From the NCBI RefSeq assembly GCF_900156825.1, contig NZ_FTOV01000004.1:124001-188000 (forward strand): a stretch of DNA of 64,000 bases, written 5' to 3'. The notes under the pieces are model-generated. The model saw only the letters and a program-made list of their open reading frames with translations, was not told the DNA's origin and did not search any database. This DNA is from Chryseobacterium gambrini. Its GTDB lineage: Bacteria; Bacteroidota; Bacteroidia; Flavobacteriales; Weeksellaceae. A program made the translations under genes and the position numbers. Below, piece after piece: positions 51,063 to 60,495 of the stretch; the stretch's first letter is position 1, and every line of letters begins with the position of its first letter.

Positions 51063-52736
51063 ATGGAAGAAGAAAAAAAATCACTCAATTTTATTGAGCA
51101 AATTATCGAAGATGATTTGGCAAACGGTCTGGGAAAAGATCAGCTCCGTTTCCGTTTTCCGCCTGAACCAAACGGTTATCTGCATGTAGGTCACACAAAA
51201 GCGATCTGCATCAACTTCGGTTTGGGTGAAAAATACAATGCTCCCGTAAACCTTCGTTTCGACGATACGAACCCTGAAAAAGAAGAACAGGAATTTGTAG
51301 ATTCTATTATGAAAGACGTTGAATGGCTAGGTTTCAAATGGGATAAAGTTTTGTACGCCTCCGATTACTTCCAGCAGCTTTACGATTGGGCAGTTCAGTT
51401 AATAAAAGAAGGAAAGGCTTACGTAGATGAGCAGCCTTCTGAAGTGATTACCGAACAGAGAAAAAATCCTGCAGAGCCGGGTGTGGAATCTCCATACAGA
51501 AACCGCCCTGTTGAAGAATCTCTGGATTTATTCGAAAGGATGAAAAACGGCGAATTCGAAAGTGGTTCTATGTCTCTTCGTGCAAAAATCGACATGACTT
51601 CTCCGAATATGAACATGCGTGATCCTGTGATGTACAGAATTCTGAACAAACCTCACCACAGGACAGGAACCGATTGGAAAATTTATCCGATGTACGACTG
51701 GGCGCATGGTGAATCCGATTATATTGAACAAATTTCTCACTCGCTGTGTTCTTTAGAGTTTGAAAACCACAGACCTTTGTACAACTGGTACTTAGATCAG
51801 GTGTACGAAGAAGGAAAAGTGAAAAACAAGCAGAGAGAATTTGCGAGAATGAACGTTTCTTACATGATTACTTCCAAAAGAAAACTACAGAGGCTGATTG
51901 CCGAAAATGTAGTAAACGGTTGGGATGATCCGAGAATGCCTACCATTTCCGGAATGAGAAGAAAAGGTTTTACCCCTGCTTCCATCAGAAATTTTATTGA
52001 AAAAGTAGGTGTTGCCAAAAGAGAAAATCTTATTGAGCTTCAGTTACTGGAATTCTGCGTTCGCGAAGACCTGAATAAAGTCGCAAAACGTGTAATGACG
52101 GTTGTGGATCCTGTCAAATTAGTCATTGAAAACTATCCGGAAGGAAAAGAAGAATGGCTGGAAACAGAAAACAATCCTGAACAGGAAAATGCAGGAACAA
52201 GAGAAATTCCGTTTTCCAGAGAATTATATATTGAGCGTGAAGACTTTAAGGAAGAAGCAAACAACAAATTCTTCAGACTAAAGTTAGGCGGAGAAGTTCG
52301 TCTGAAATCTGCTTACATCATTAAAGGTGAAAGAGTAGAGAAGGATGAAAACGGAAACATTACGACCATTTACGCAACCTACGACGAAAAATCCAAGTCA
52401 GGAAGCGGAACAGAAGAAAGCTTAAGAAAAGTAAAAGGAACCATTCATTGGGTGTCTGCGAAACACGCAATTCCTGTGGAAGTAAGAAATTACGACAAAT
52501 TATTCACTGTGGAACAGCCAGATGCAGAGAAAGATGTCGATTTCCTAAACTTTATCAATCCGGATTCTGTAACTACCATTCAGGGATTTGCTGAACCAAG
52601 CTTAAAAGATGTGGCAGTTGGAGAACCTCTTCAATTCCAGAGAATTGGCTATTTCACGAAAGATCAGGATTCTACGGATACAAACTTTGTATTCAACAGA
52701 ACTGTGACGTTAAAAGACTCTTATAAGCCGGAGTAA
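51063..52736 (+). CDS. glnS: Glutamine--tRNA ligase
   Basis: Class I synthetase, 557 residues. HIGH motif in PPEPNGYLHVGHTKA near residue 32, KMSKS as ITSKRKLQ near 270, and the YDWAHGESDYIEQISHSLCS segment that marks GlnRS against GluRS. C-terminal anticodon-binding barrels (about 345-550) are complete. Its presence means that this organism charges tRNA-Gln directly. Confidence 0.96.
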   Translation: MEEEKKSLNFIEQIIEDDLANGLGKDQLRFRFPPEPNGYLHVGHTKAICINFGLGEKYNAPVNLRFDDTNPEKEEQEFVDSIMKDVEWLGFKWDKVLYASDYFQQLYDWAVQLIKEGKAYVDEQPSEVITEQRKNPAEPGVESPYRNRPVEESLDLFERMKNGEFESGSMSLRAKIDMTSPNMNMRDPVMYRILNKPHHRTGTDWKIYPMYDWAHGESDYIEQISHSLCSLEFENHRPLYNWYLDQVYEEGKVKNKQREFARMNVSYMITSKRKLQRLIAENVVNGWDDPRMPTISGMRRKGFTPASIRNFIEKVGVAKRENLIELQLLEFCVREDLNKVAKRVMTVVDPVKLVIENYPEGKEEWLETENNPEQENAGTREIPFSRELYIEREDFKEEANNKFFRLKLGGEVRLKSAYIIKGERVEKDENGNITTIYATYDEKSKSGSGTEESLRKVKGTIHWVSAKHAIPVEVRNYDKLFTVEQPDAEKDVDFLNFINPDSVTTIQGFAEPSLKDVAVGEPLQFQRIGYFTKDQDSTDTNFVFNRTVTLKDSYKPE

Positions 52737-52758
52737 AAATTTATTATGCATATAAATA

Positions 52759-52790
52759 AAACAGGGCTTAATTTTTAAGCCCTGTTTTTT
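52759..52790 (+). terminator. Rho-independent terminator after glnS
   Basis: 12-bp perfect stem (52759-52770 with 52776-52787), 5-nt loop, T run. Confidence 0.9.
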
Positions 52791-52894
52791 GTTTTTAACC
52801 CTAACGAAACAAAAACGATAACCAAAAAATAAGGTTATCCGTGAAAAGCATTTGTGTCATTCGTGTTTAAAAACAGTAATTAAAATTAAAAATT

Positions 52895-54124
52895 GTGAAA
52901 CTTATACACTTATATACCAACTCATTCAAAGGGCTTTCCAAAGAAAGCTGGATGCTTGCTTTGGTCATGCTCATCAATCGGGCAGGTTCCATGGTACTTC
53001 CTTTTCTGGGAGTTTACATGACCGATCATCTGAAATTCAGTATCGAAAATACAGGAATTGTACTCAGCTTTTTCGGAATCGGTTCGGTAATTGGTTCTTG
53101 GCTGGGCGGATTTATTACAGACAGAATCGGAGAATACAGAGTTCAGTATCTCAGCTTATTGCTCAGTGTGCCTTTATTTTGTATGATTCCTCTATTTAAG
53201 ACAGAAATAGGAGTGGCGACCATTATTTTGCTGCAAAGCATTGTAAGCGATTCCTTCCGTCCAGCAAATTCGGTTGCCATTACAAAATATGCGAAACCCG
53301 AAAACATAACCAGAGCATTTTCCTTAAACCGGATGGCAATTAATTTAGGCTTTTCCATCGGTCCTGCTTTGGGCGGTATTTTATCGGCAATTTCCTACGA
53401 ATTTTTATTTTTCAGCAATGCTTTTACAGCTTTGGTGGCGGGAATTTTATATATCGTCTTTTTCAGAAAACGAAACATTCTGGCAAAATTAAAAGCCCGA
53501 AAAGTACAGGAAGCCATAGAAATTAAAAAAGAAAATTCCCCTTACCGCGATGGTAAATTTCTGGTTTACTGTTTCTTCTGTATGCTTTTTTCAATCTGCT
53601 TCTTCCAGTTGTTCAGTACGCTGACTATTTTTTACAAAGACACGGCGCATCTAAGTCAGCAAAGTATAGGATATATTTTGGGATACAGCGGCTTTTTAGT
53701 CGTTTTACTCGAAATGGGATTGGTACAGGTTGCCGAAAAATATTTCAGCCTTTCCGTAACCATGCTTTTGGGAACCTTCATCTGCGGATTTGCTTATGCC
53801 ATGCTTGGTTTCGATCACAGTATCCTGACTTTAGTGATATCCATGAGCCTTCTCTGCGTAGGAGAAATCTGGGCTTTGCCGTTTATGTCAACCATCACAG
53901 CATTACGCTCCGGAAAAAACAACAAAGGAGCTTACATGGGCTTGAACGGAATTTCATTCTCCATCGCTTTTATCGTAACGCCTACTTTAGGAACATTTAT
54001 TGCCGAAAGGTTCGGATTTACCATATTATGGATCGGAACCGGAGTTTTAGCCACAATCATTGCCATTGCATTTTATTACATTGTTCCCTGGATGATTGGT
54101 GACAGAAAACACGTAGAATCTTAA
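52895..54124 (+). CDS. MFS transporter
   Basis: 409 residues with 12 predicted membrane helices and the inner-loop signature GGFITDRIGEYR between helices 2 and 3. Family members of this kind export drugs or metabolites; substrate not readable. GTG at 52895 is used as the start (MKLIHLYTNSFKGL); a later ATG in frame at residue 20 is a possible alternative. The stop codon is the TAA of the AATCTTAAATATT block that begins a structured repeat. Confidence 0.82.
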   Translation: MKLIHLYTNSFKGLSKESWMLALVMLINRAGSMVLPFLGVYMTDHLKFSIENTGIVLSFFGIGSVIGSWLGGFITDRIGEYRVQYLSLLLSVPLFCMIPLFKTEIGVATIILLQSIVSDSFRPANSVAITKYAKPENITRAFSLNRMAINLGFSIGPALGGILSAISYEFLFFSNAFTALVAGILYIVFFRKRNILAKLKARKVQEAIEIKKENSPYRDGKFLVYCFFCMLFSICFFQLFSTLTIFYKDTAHLSQQSIGYILGYSGFLVVLLEMGLVQVAEKYFSLSVTMLLGTFICGFAYAMLGFDHSILTLVISMSLLCVGEIWALPFMSTITALRSGKNNKGAYMGLNGISFSIAFIVTPTLGTFIAERFGFTILWIGTGVLATIIAIAFYYIVPWMIGDRKHVES

Positions 54125-54298
54125 ATATTTTGGGCGTGTCCCTCATTCCAGAGCTAAGCCTCATAGGTTTTTAAAACCTATGAGGTTTCCCCATAAAATT
54201 CGGGTCGGGCTGCTTTGGGGTTCGCTTCGCTTCCGTACTCGTTCGTTCCTCACTCGCACTGGCGTCTTCGTCGCCGCCCGCCGCATCCCTCACGCGAA
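54117..54298 (+). repeat. GCGTG...CACGC structured repeat, copy B
   Basis: Same conserved blocks and order as copy A (28865-29010): AATCTTAAATATT, GGGCGTGYCC, GGGTCGGGCT, CGTTCCTC, CGCCGCCC, ATCCCTCACGCGAA. GCGTG (54134-54138) pairs with CACGC (54291-54295). The first variable part holds a 12-bp perfect hairpin (54159-54170 with 54174-54185), unlike the one in copy A. Confidence 0.75.
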
Positions 54299-54318
54299 GG
54301 AAGTAGTTCATAGAAATT

Positions 54319-54353
54319 TCAGTCCGTCACAGAAAATGTTGACGGACTTTTTA
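54319..54353 (+). terminator. Terminator after the MFS gene
   Basis: 9-bp stem AGTCCGTCA/TGACGGACT (54321-54329 with 54340-54348), 10-nt loop, T run. Confidence 0.75.
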
Positions 54354-54499
54354 TTGTAACGGAGTAAGAAACAAATTTGGCTTTAGCCAAAACGCATCAT
54401 CAATTTCGTCTGAAGCCCAACTCACATTATTTTAAACAAATCTTCTGCGAATTTATATTTTCCACACAGAAAAGTACAGTTTTTGCTTCCTTTCATTCG

Positions 54500-56530
54500 A
54501 TGACAAAACTCTGCTTTCTATTCTCATTATGTTCCGTTTCCCTGCTGTTTTCTCAAGAAAGAGATTCTGCAGCACTGATTTCAGAAGTCAGAATCGATGC
54601 CTACAAGAAACCCACAACTTTTATTTCGTCCACAAAATCGGTTGCTGTAGTTTCAGAAAATCTGCTTAACCAGAATACACCCGAAAGAATGCTCGAATCC
54701 ATCAATCAGATTGCAGGAGCCAGAATGGAAGAACGTTCTCCCGGAAGCTACAGGATTTCTCTTCGCGGAAGTACTTTGCGATCCCCTTTTGGTGTTCGGA
54801 ATGTGAAAGTTTATCTCGACGATTTCATCCTGTCCGATGCTTCGGGAAATACTTATTTTAATGTTGTTTCTCCTGAACTCATCAACCGGATGGAAATATA
54901 TAAAGGTCCTGAAAGCGGAGATTACGGCGCCGTAACGGGCGGAACTGTTTTGCTTCAGACCAGAAAATCAGATCAGATTTCTGCAAATCTGGCAATTGGA
55001 AGTTATGGAACCTTTAACCAGAGTTTTGATCTTTCCAAACACATTGGGAAACACTTTTTTCAGGTTTTTCAGAACTATTATCAGACCGATTCTTATCGGG
55101 AACAGTCGAAAGTTCAGCGAAAGCAGATTTTTGTAAAAGACCATTTCCAATATTCAGAAAATGGATTATTGAAAGCGATGATTTTATACGCTGATCTCGA
55201 TTATCAGACTCCGGGAGGACTTACTTTAGAACAGATGCAGATCAACCGGAAACAGGCAAGACCAGCAACCAAAACAGTTCCGGGTGCAAAAGAACAGGAT
55301 GCCGGAATCCGCAATAAAATGATTTTGGCAGGAGTTTCAAATGATTATAACTTCAGTCCGGATTTCTCCCATTTTATTTTAATTCAGGGTTCATATGTCG
55401 ATTTTGAAAATCCGTTTATCACCAATTATGAAAACCGTTTTGAAAAGAATTTTGCACTAAGAACGCATCTCAATTACGAAAAAAACTGGAATACTGTTTC
55501 ATTAGCCTACCGATTGGGATTTGAAGGTGGGATCAATGATATTTTGGTCAGAAATTACGATAATAACAGAGGAACAGAAGGAAACCCACAGAATTTTGAT
55601 CAGATTAAAAATACTTCAGTATTTTTCTTTTTTTCTCAAAAACTGAATGTCAGCGAAAAATTATTCACCGATCTTTCCATCAGTTTAAATTCAAATTCTT
55701 ACGACTGGAACCGGATATATCCCCGAAATGAAGAAGGAAAAGTTCATTTTAAAAACCAATGGCTGCCCAATTTTGGTTTCACCTATCTTTTGGGAAAAGG
55801 TTTTTCTGTGCGCGGAAAAATAGGGAAGGGGAATTCTGCACCAACGAATGAAGAAATCCGCTCTTCGAATCAGCAGTTTAATACAGATTTAAAACCCGAA
55901 TTCGGCTGGAACAAGGAAATCGGGATTCGAAAACAATTCGGCAACTATATTTTTGTGGAAGGAAATTATTTTGATTTCCGGATGAAAGATGCAATTGTGA
56001 GAAGGCAGAACGAAGCAGGACAGGAATACTTCGTCAATTCCGGAGAAACCGTTCAAAAAGGGGTTGAAATTTTAATGGAGTCGAAGAATTTCAATCTCAA
56101 AAACAACTTTTTAAACCATTTCAGATTCAGGTTTTCGGGAAGCTTTTACGATTTTACATTTAAAAATTATCAGCAGAACGGAAATGATTTTTCAGGAAAT
56201 GAAATCACCGGAGTTCCCAAAACAACAATCAACAGTTTGCTGAATTTTACGTTTTTCAGAAAACTTTCGGTAGATTATTCCCATTTTTACACCTCAAAAA
56301 TCCCTTTAAATGATGCCAATTCTGTCTGGTCAGAACCAAGTTTGGTTGGGAATATTCAGTTCAGATTTCCTGTACATTTTGAAAAAACGAGAGTCAATGT
56401 ATATCTTCAGATTCAAAACCTATATAATGAAGAGTATGTTTTAGGCTTCGATATTAATGCATTCGGAAACCGTTATTACAATCCGGCTGCCAAAAGAAAT
56501 TTTGTATTGGGAATGAAGGTTGATTTTTAA
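54500..56530 (+). CDS. TonB-dependent receptor
   Basis: Outer-membrane active transporter, 676 residues from the ATG at 54500 (signal peptide MTKLCFLFSLCSVSLLFSQ). The longer frame from 54377 adds residues without signal-peptide character and is rejected. Plug domain at about 45-155 with SISLRGSTLR-like RISLRGS and NRMEIYKGPESGDYGA; the rest is a 22-stranded barrel ending in an aromatic FVLGMKVDF. A TonB-box-like ISEVRIDAYKK precedes the plug. Siderophore, metal or cofactor as substrate cannot be told. Its TAA is the first codon of the inverted repeat that follows. Confidence 0.9.
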   Translation: MTKLCFLFSLCSVSLLFSQERDSAALISEVRIDAYKKPTTFISSTKSVAVVSENLLNQNTPERMLESINQIAGARMEERSPGSYRISLRGSTLRSPFGVRNVKVYLDDFILSDASGNTYFNVVSPELINRMEIYKGPESGDYGAVTGGTVLLQTRKSDQISANLAIGSYGTFNQSFDLSKHIGKHFFQVFQNYYQTDSYREQSKVQRKQIFVKDHFQYSENGLLKAMILYADLDYQTPGGLTLEQMQINRKQARPATKTVPGAKEQDAGIRNKMILAGVSNDYNFSPDFSHFILIQGSYVDFENPFITNYENRFEKNFALRTHLNYEKNWNTVSLAYRLGFEGGINDILVRNYDNNRGTEGNPQNFDQIKNTSVFFFFSQKLNVSEKLFTDLSISLNSNSYDWNRIYPRNEEGKVHFKNQWLPNFGFTYLLGKGFSVRGKIGKGNSAPTNEEIRSSNQQFNTDLKPEFGWNKEIGIRKQFGNYIFVEGNYFDFRMKDAIVRRQNEAGQEYFVNSGETVQKGVEILMESKNFNLKNNFLNHFRFRFSGSFYDFTFKNYQQNGNDFSGNEITGVPKTTINSLLNFTFFRKLSVDYSHFYTSKIPLNDANSVWSEPSLVGNIQFRFPVHFEKTRVNVYLQIQNLYNEEYVLGFDINAFGNRYYNPAAKRNFVLGMKVDF

Positions 56531-56728
56531 TGTCATTGCTAGGAACAACGTGACGAAGCAATCTCATCTTGTTGTCCGCAATTTTTAATCATTAAAAAAA
56601 CTTTGGATTCTTTACTGAGTGAAAAGTTTATACTGAGCTTGTCTAAAACTAAATATATGATTAATTAAAGATAAACGATAAAAATAGATAAAGATTGCTT
56701 CGTCACGTTGTTCCTAGCAATGACATTA
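56528..56728. repeat. 37-bp perfect inverted repeat spanning both stop codons
   Basis: Arms 56528-56564 and 56692-56728 are reverse complements over 37 bp, separated by 127 bp of AT-rich sequence. Each arm begins TAATGTCATTGC: the TAA is the stop of the TonB receptor on one side and of the ypdA-like gene on the other. Confidence 0.85.
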
Positions 56729-57688
56729 TTCCGAAAGTATGTTTTTCACAATCATTTCCGCATGAATTCTCGAATTTTCAATAAACCAAAGGTGCGTATC
56801 TTTTCCTCCGCAAACCACTCCCGCCAAATACAGATTCGGAACATTGGTTTCCATGGTTTCAGGATGATAAAGTGGGTTCAGACAATCGCCCTGCAATTCG
56901 ATTCCGGAATTTTTTAAAAAATCAAAATCTGGAAGATAGCCCGTCATTGCAAGAACAAAATCATTTTCAATTTCCTGCAATTCACCTTTTTCATCTTTAA
57001 AAACAACGGAATGTTGTTTAATTTCCATCAATTCGGCATTGAAATGAGCTGCAATACTTCCTTCCGCAATTCTGTTTTCAATATCCGGTTTCACCCAGTA
57101 TTTTACACTTTTTGAAATCTCGGAATGTCGGATAATCATGGTGACTTCCGCGCCTTTTCTGTAAGTTTCCAAAGCAGCATCGACCGCCGAATTGCTCGAA
57201 CCTACCACAACGATTTTCTGTTTTGCGTAAGGATAAGGTTCTGTATAATAATGTCTTACTTTGGATAAATCTTCTCCGGGAATATTCATCAGATTCGGAA
57301 TATCATAGAATCCCGTTGAAATAATGACGTTTTTCGCTGAATATTTTCCTTTCGAAGTTTCAATGGTGAAAATTTCATTCTCTTTGGAAACTTTTTCTAC
57401 CTTTTCATATAAATTGATGTTTATATTCCGCTGTCTTGTAATTCCCTGATAATATTCCAGCGCTTCCTGTCTTCCCGGTTTTGGAGCCGTTGAAATAAAA
57501 GGAATTTCGGCGATTTCCAGTTTTTCGGCAGTCGAGAAAAACCGCATATACAAAGGATAATTGTACAGAGAATTAACGATGGTTCCTTTTTCGATAACCC
57601 GATAAGAAAGATTGTTTTTCTGCGCTTCCAGTGCACAATTCAGCCCGATCGGTCCGCCTCCGATGATAAGAATATCTAAAATTTCCAT
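56726..57688 (-). CDS. YpdA-type putative bacillithiol disulfide reductase
   Basis: FAD/NADPH-dependent pyridine nucleotide oxidoreductase, 320 residues from the ATG at 57688. N-terminal ILIIGGGPIGLNCALEA binds FAD, VVVGSSNSAVDAALETYRKG binds NADPH, and a C-terminal NLYLAGVVCGG segment holds the conserved Cys. YpdA reduces bacillithiol disulfide in Bacillota and its homologues are common in Bacteroidota that make bacillithiol; other bacillithiol genes are not in the window. A longer frame starts at 57793, but a -7 element (57700-57693) lies 4 bp before the chosen ATG. Confidence 0.85.
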   Translation of the reverse strand: MEILDILIIGGGPIGLNCALEAQKNNLSYRVIEKGTIVNSLYNYPLYMRFFSTAEKLEIAEIPFISTAPKPGRQEALEYYQGITRQRNININLYEKVEKVSKENEIFTIETSKGKYSAKNVIISTGFYDIPNLMNIPGEDLSKVRHYYTEPYPYAKQKIVVVGSSNSAVDAALETYRKGAEVTMIIRHSEISKSVKYWVKPDIENRIAEGSIAAHFNAELMEIKQHSVVFKDEKGELQEIENDFVLAMTGYLPDFDFLKNSGIELQGDCLNPLYHPETMETNVPNLYLAGVVCGGKDTHLWFIENSRIHAEMIVKNILSE

Positions 57689-57692
57689 ACAA

Positions 57693-57700
57693 CAAATGTA
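57693..57700 (-). promoter_or_regulatory. -7 element (TACATTTG) of the ypdA-like gene
   Basis: Perfect TAnnTTTG match, 4 bp before the ATG; decides the start and suggests a leaderless mRNA. Confidence 0.55.
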
Positions 57701-57863
57701 AGGAAAACCCATCAACAAAGGCTTTCTCAGTAAAAGCAAAAAACTATTCTTTTCATAATGACCATCTATTCGAAAAATATGAAATTCCTTCAACAGTAAA
57801 CTTTCAAAACGATTCTAAAAGCATGGCATTTATTTTGGTAAATGATAATCAGACATTATAAAC

Positions 57864-58502
57864 ATGAAAAAAATAATCATTTCCTTGCTGGCTTTATCTG
57901 CGGTTGCGTGTAAGAAGAACCCTGAAAAATTCGTTAATGATGAGGTTAATGCTAAAGGCAAAACCATTACGGATAGTTCAATCAGTAGTAGAACGAAAAT
58001 TACCAAAGATCAGGCTTTAAAAAAGATCAATGAGGACATTATACAGGCTTTAAAGGATAAAAACTTTAAGAAGTTTGCGGAATTTATTCACCCTGAAAAA
58101 GGAGTCCGTTTTTCGATGTACGCTTTCGTGAATCCAAAAGAAGACAAAAAATTTTCAAAAGCAGATTTTATCAGATATCAACCTACCAGAACACTTTTTA
58201 CTTGGGGAACAATGGACGGTTCCGGAGATCTGTACAGAGCGACTATCCATGATTATTTAGCAGACTGGGTGTACTCCAAAGATTTTGCGACCGCGCAGGT
58301 TTCTTTAAATGAGTTTCAGGGAAAAGGAAATTCTTTGAATAATGTAAAGGAAATTTATCCAAATGCAGATTTTACGGAAAATTTCATGAAAGGCTCAGAA
58401 GCCAACTCCGGAATGGACTGGAAATGCCTTCGTCTGATTTTTGAAGAATTTCAGGGAAAATATTATCTGATTGGTGTTGTTAACGATCAGTGGACGATTT
58501 AG
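57864..58502 (+). CDS. Hypothetical lipoprotein, 212 aa
   Basis: Lipoprotein signal MKKIIISLLALSAVAC with Cys at 16, then a KKNPEKF linker. A soluble domain follows with a helical start (DQALKKINEDIIQALKDKNF) and a mixed alpha/beta end (GMDWKCLRLIFEEFQGKYYL). No named family recognised; the layout resembles the SnoaL/NTF2-like small lipoproteins common in Flavobacteriia, which is only a guess. Confidence 0.65.
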   Translation: MKKIIISLLALSAVACKKNPEKFVNDEVNAKGKTITDSSISSRTKITKDQALKKINEDIIQALKDKNFKKFAEFIHPEKGVRFSMYAFVNPKEDKKFSKADFIRYQPTRTLFTWGTMDGSGDLYRATIHDYLADWVYSKDFATAQVSLNEFQGKGNSLNNVKEIYPNADFTENFMKGSEANSGMDWKCLRLIFEEFQGKYYLIGVVNDQWTI

Positions 58503-58605
58503 AATAAATTTAAAAAATTGCAATGTTGCGAATGCTCAGTGTAATATTTAAACAATGTATCATTGTTAAATGTATTTTCATTCATAAAGAAGTTCAACGA
58601 TCCTA

Positions 58606-58632
58606 TGTCATTCTTATGAAGGAAGAATCTCA
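58606..58632. repeat. Short dispersed motif TGTCATTCTTA...AGAATCTCA
   Basis: Single copy of the motif that forms the ends of the GIY-YIG unit (60079-60486), in the gap between the lipoprotein and the glycosyltransferase gene. Confidence 0.5.
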
Positions 58633-58769
58633 TAAATAGTTGTTTTGTAAGTAACTGAATTGTTAATAACTTATTCCGGCAGAGACCCTTCGACAATCTC
58701 AGGGTGATATCTCTAATACTAACATAATGTGATGTCAATACAGTACGTTAATATGTAAAATCTTCGTGA

Positions 58770-60062
58770 TTATAAAATTTCCGCCAGTTTTTTAGTTAAA
58801 TTTTTTCTTGAAAACTGCTCAATATTCTGAGTGTTTTCTGAAAGATTTCCGTCTTTCCAAAGTTCAAATTTTTCTAAAATAAACTCTTTAATTTTCCCGG
58901 AATCATCATAACTGAAATGTTTTCCGGCTTGTGTTTCATTTAAAATTTTCGAAACATCCGTATCTTTAGGACCAAAAGAAATAATTTGTTTTCCTGTTGC
59001 CAGATATTCAAATATTTTTCCGGGAATTATTCCTTTGGAAGAATCGTTCGGAAAGTTGGTGATGAGCAGTATTTCCGAAGTCTGCATTTCTTCAATCGCC
59101 TTGTCGTGGGAAAGATATCCTAAATTCAGAATATGATTTTTCAGGTTTGAATGTTCTATTGAATTCAGAATTTTATCATCAATTCTTCCTGCAAACTTCA
59201 AGGTAAATTTTTCAGCAAATTCAGCATTTTCTGTAACCAGATCATTCAGAGCTTTCCAGAGATTTTCAGGGTTTCTCAATTGTTCCAGAACTCCGATGTA
59301 ACTTAATGTGAATTTTGTTTGAGTGTCGGAGAATTTAAGCGTTTGATTGTTTGAGTCTGACTCGTCAAAACCATTCGTAATGCAAAGTGCATTAGCTCCG
59401 TTTTTACGGAAATTTTCAGCATCAGTGTAGCTTGTTGCTAAGGTAATGTCTGCATTTCTGAACACTTCGCTTTCCAGTTGACGGTGCTTTTGATCGGAAC
59501 TTTTGGTCAGTTTTAGGTGTTTGTAATAAGAGATTTCTGTCCACGGATCACGGAAATCGGCAATCCATTTCAGGTTGGGAAGTTTCTTTTTTAAATTCAA
59601 ACCAATTAAATGTAAAGAATGGGGCGGTCCCGAAGTTACCACAACCTCAATCTGATTCTCTTTTAAATATTGTTCCAGAAATTTTACGGAAGGTTTTACC
59701 CAGAAAACTCTCGCATCGGGAATGAAAAAATTGCCTCTCACCCAAATCGAAAGCTTAGATTTCCAGCTTTGATTTTTCCCGACATCAAACTGTCCCGCTT
59801 TAAATTTTTTGTTGCTTTTGTTCAGCTTTTCAGCCAGTTGATAAGGTTCCCAGATTTTTGTTTTTACAATGTCTAAATCTTTCGGAACATCTTTCATCAA
59901 ACTTTCATCCAGCAAAGGATAACTCGGATTTTCCGGTGTATAAATCACAGGTTTCCATCCGAATTCTGGTAAATATTTTGCAAATTTCAGCCATCTCTGC
60001 ACACCGGGACCTCCCGCCGGTGGCCAGTAATAGGTGATGATGAGTATTTTTTTGGGTTCCAT
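58770..60062 (-). CDS. Glycosyltransferase family 4 protein
   Basis: 430 residues, GT-B fold: N-terminal ILIITYYWPPAGGPGVQRW, typical of envelope-polysaccharide GT4 enzymes, a GKIFEYLATGKQII donor-binding segment near 360 and no membrane segments. Predicted to transfer a sugar from an activated donor in surface polysaccharide synthesis. No other polysaccharide gene adjoins it. The 52 bp upstream hold one end of the GIY-YIG unit, so its promoter may be altered by that insertion. Confidence 0.82.
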   Translation of the reverse strand: MEPKKILIITYYWPPAGGPGVQRWLKFAKYLPEFGWKPVIYTPENPSYPLLDESLMKDVPKDLDIVKTKIWEPYQLAEKLNKSNKKFKAGQFDVGKNQSWKSKLSIWVRGNFFIPDARVFWVKPSVKFLEQYLKENQIEVVVTSGPPHSLHLIGLNLKKKLPNLKWIADFRDPWTEISYYKHLKLTKSSDQKHRQLESEVFRNADITLATSYTDAENFRKNGANALCITNGFDESDSNNQTLKFSDTQTKFTLSYIGVLEQLRNPENLWKALNDLVTENAEFAEKFTLKFAGRIDDKILNSIEHSNLKNHILNLGYLSHDKAIEEMQTSEILLITNFPNDSSKGIIPGKIFEYLATGKQIISFGPKDTDVSKILNETQAGKHFSYDDSGKIKEFILEKFELWKDGNLSENTQNIEQFSRKNLTKKLAEIL

Positions 60063-60078
60063 TAATAATGAATTCTGT

Positions 60079-60486
60079 TGTCATTCTGAATGAAGTGAAA
60101 CGGAATGAAGAATCTCATTTAATTTCATCATTTAGAAATTTCCAAGTTGGATTAAATTCGTTAATTAAACTTTCTTTCTTGCTTCTAATCCAGCCTTTAA
60201 TTTGTTTTTCTCTATTTATTGCAACATCAATATCCTTGAAATGCTCAAAATAAACCAAATAAAAACATTTATATCTAAAGGTGAAGCTTTTATCTATAGT
60301 TTCCGGATTTCTATGCCAATATAATCTTTTTTCTAAATCATTAGTTACTCCAGTATATAAGACTGTTTTGATTTTATTAGTCAATATATAAACATAATAA
60401 TTGTGAGTTTTCAGGGTTTTCATTGTTGTGTTTATTGTGTTCAGTAAAGAGATTCTTCACTGCGCTTTGCTTCGTTCAGAATGACA
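60079..60486 (-). mobile_element. GIY-YIG unit with imperfect terminal inverted repeats
   Basis: A 408-bp unit: 39-bp ends (60079-60117 and 60448-60486) that are inverted copies of each other at about 31 of 39 positions (TGTCATTCTGAA...TGAAGAATCT), enclosing one GIY-YIG gene. The stop codon TGA of that gene (60117-60115) lies in the left end. Similar single ends without a gene occur at 30320 and 58606. No transposase. Could be a homing-type or domesticated element; its mobility is inferred only. Confidence 0.5.
60115..60423 (-). CDS. GIY-YIG nuclease family protein, 102 aa
   Basis: Small single-domain member (YhbQ/UvrC-N-like): YYVYILTNK for the GIY part, VLYTGVTNDLEKRLYWHR for the YIG and catalytic Arg part, then EKQIKGWIRSKKESLINEFN with the conserved Glu and a final Asn-Pro-Trp. 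All main catalytic positions seem present, so a structure-specific endonuclease activity is plausible. Lies inside inverted repeats that provide its stop codon. Confidence 0.85.
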   Translation of the reverse strand: MKTLKTHNYYVYILTNKIKTVLYTGVTNDLEKRLYWHRNPETIDKSFTFRYKCFYLVYFEHFKDIDVAINREKQIKGWIRSKKESLINEFNPTWKFLNDEIK

Positions 60487-60495
60487 TCGTGAAAT

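Noticed and set aside
54377..54499. Upstream extension of the TonB receptor frame
   Set aside because: The added residues are not a signal peptide; a proper one begins at the ATG at 54500.
58499..58738. 79-codon minus-strand frame
   Set aside because: Lies over the dispersed-motif region between genes and has no protein-like composition.
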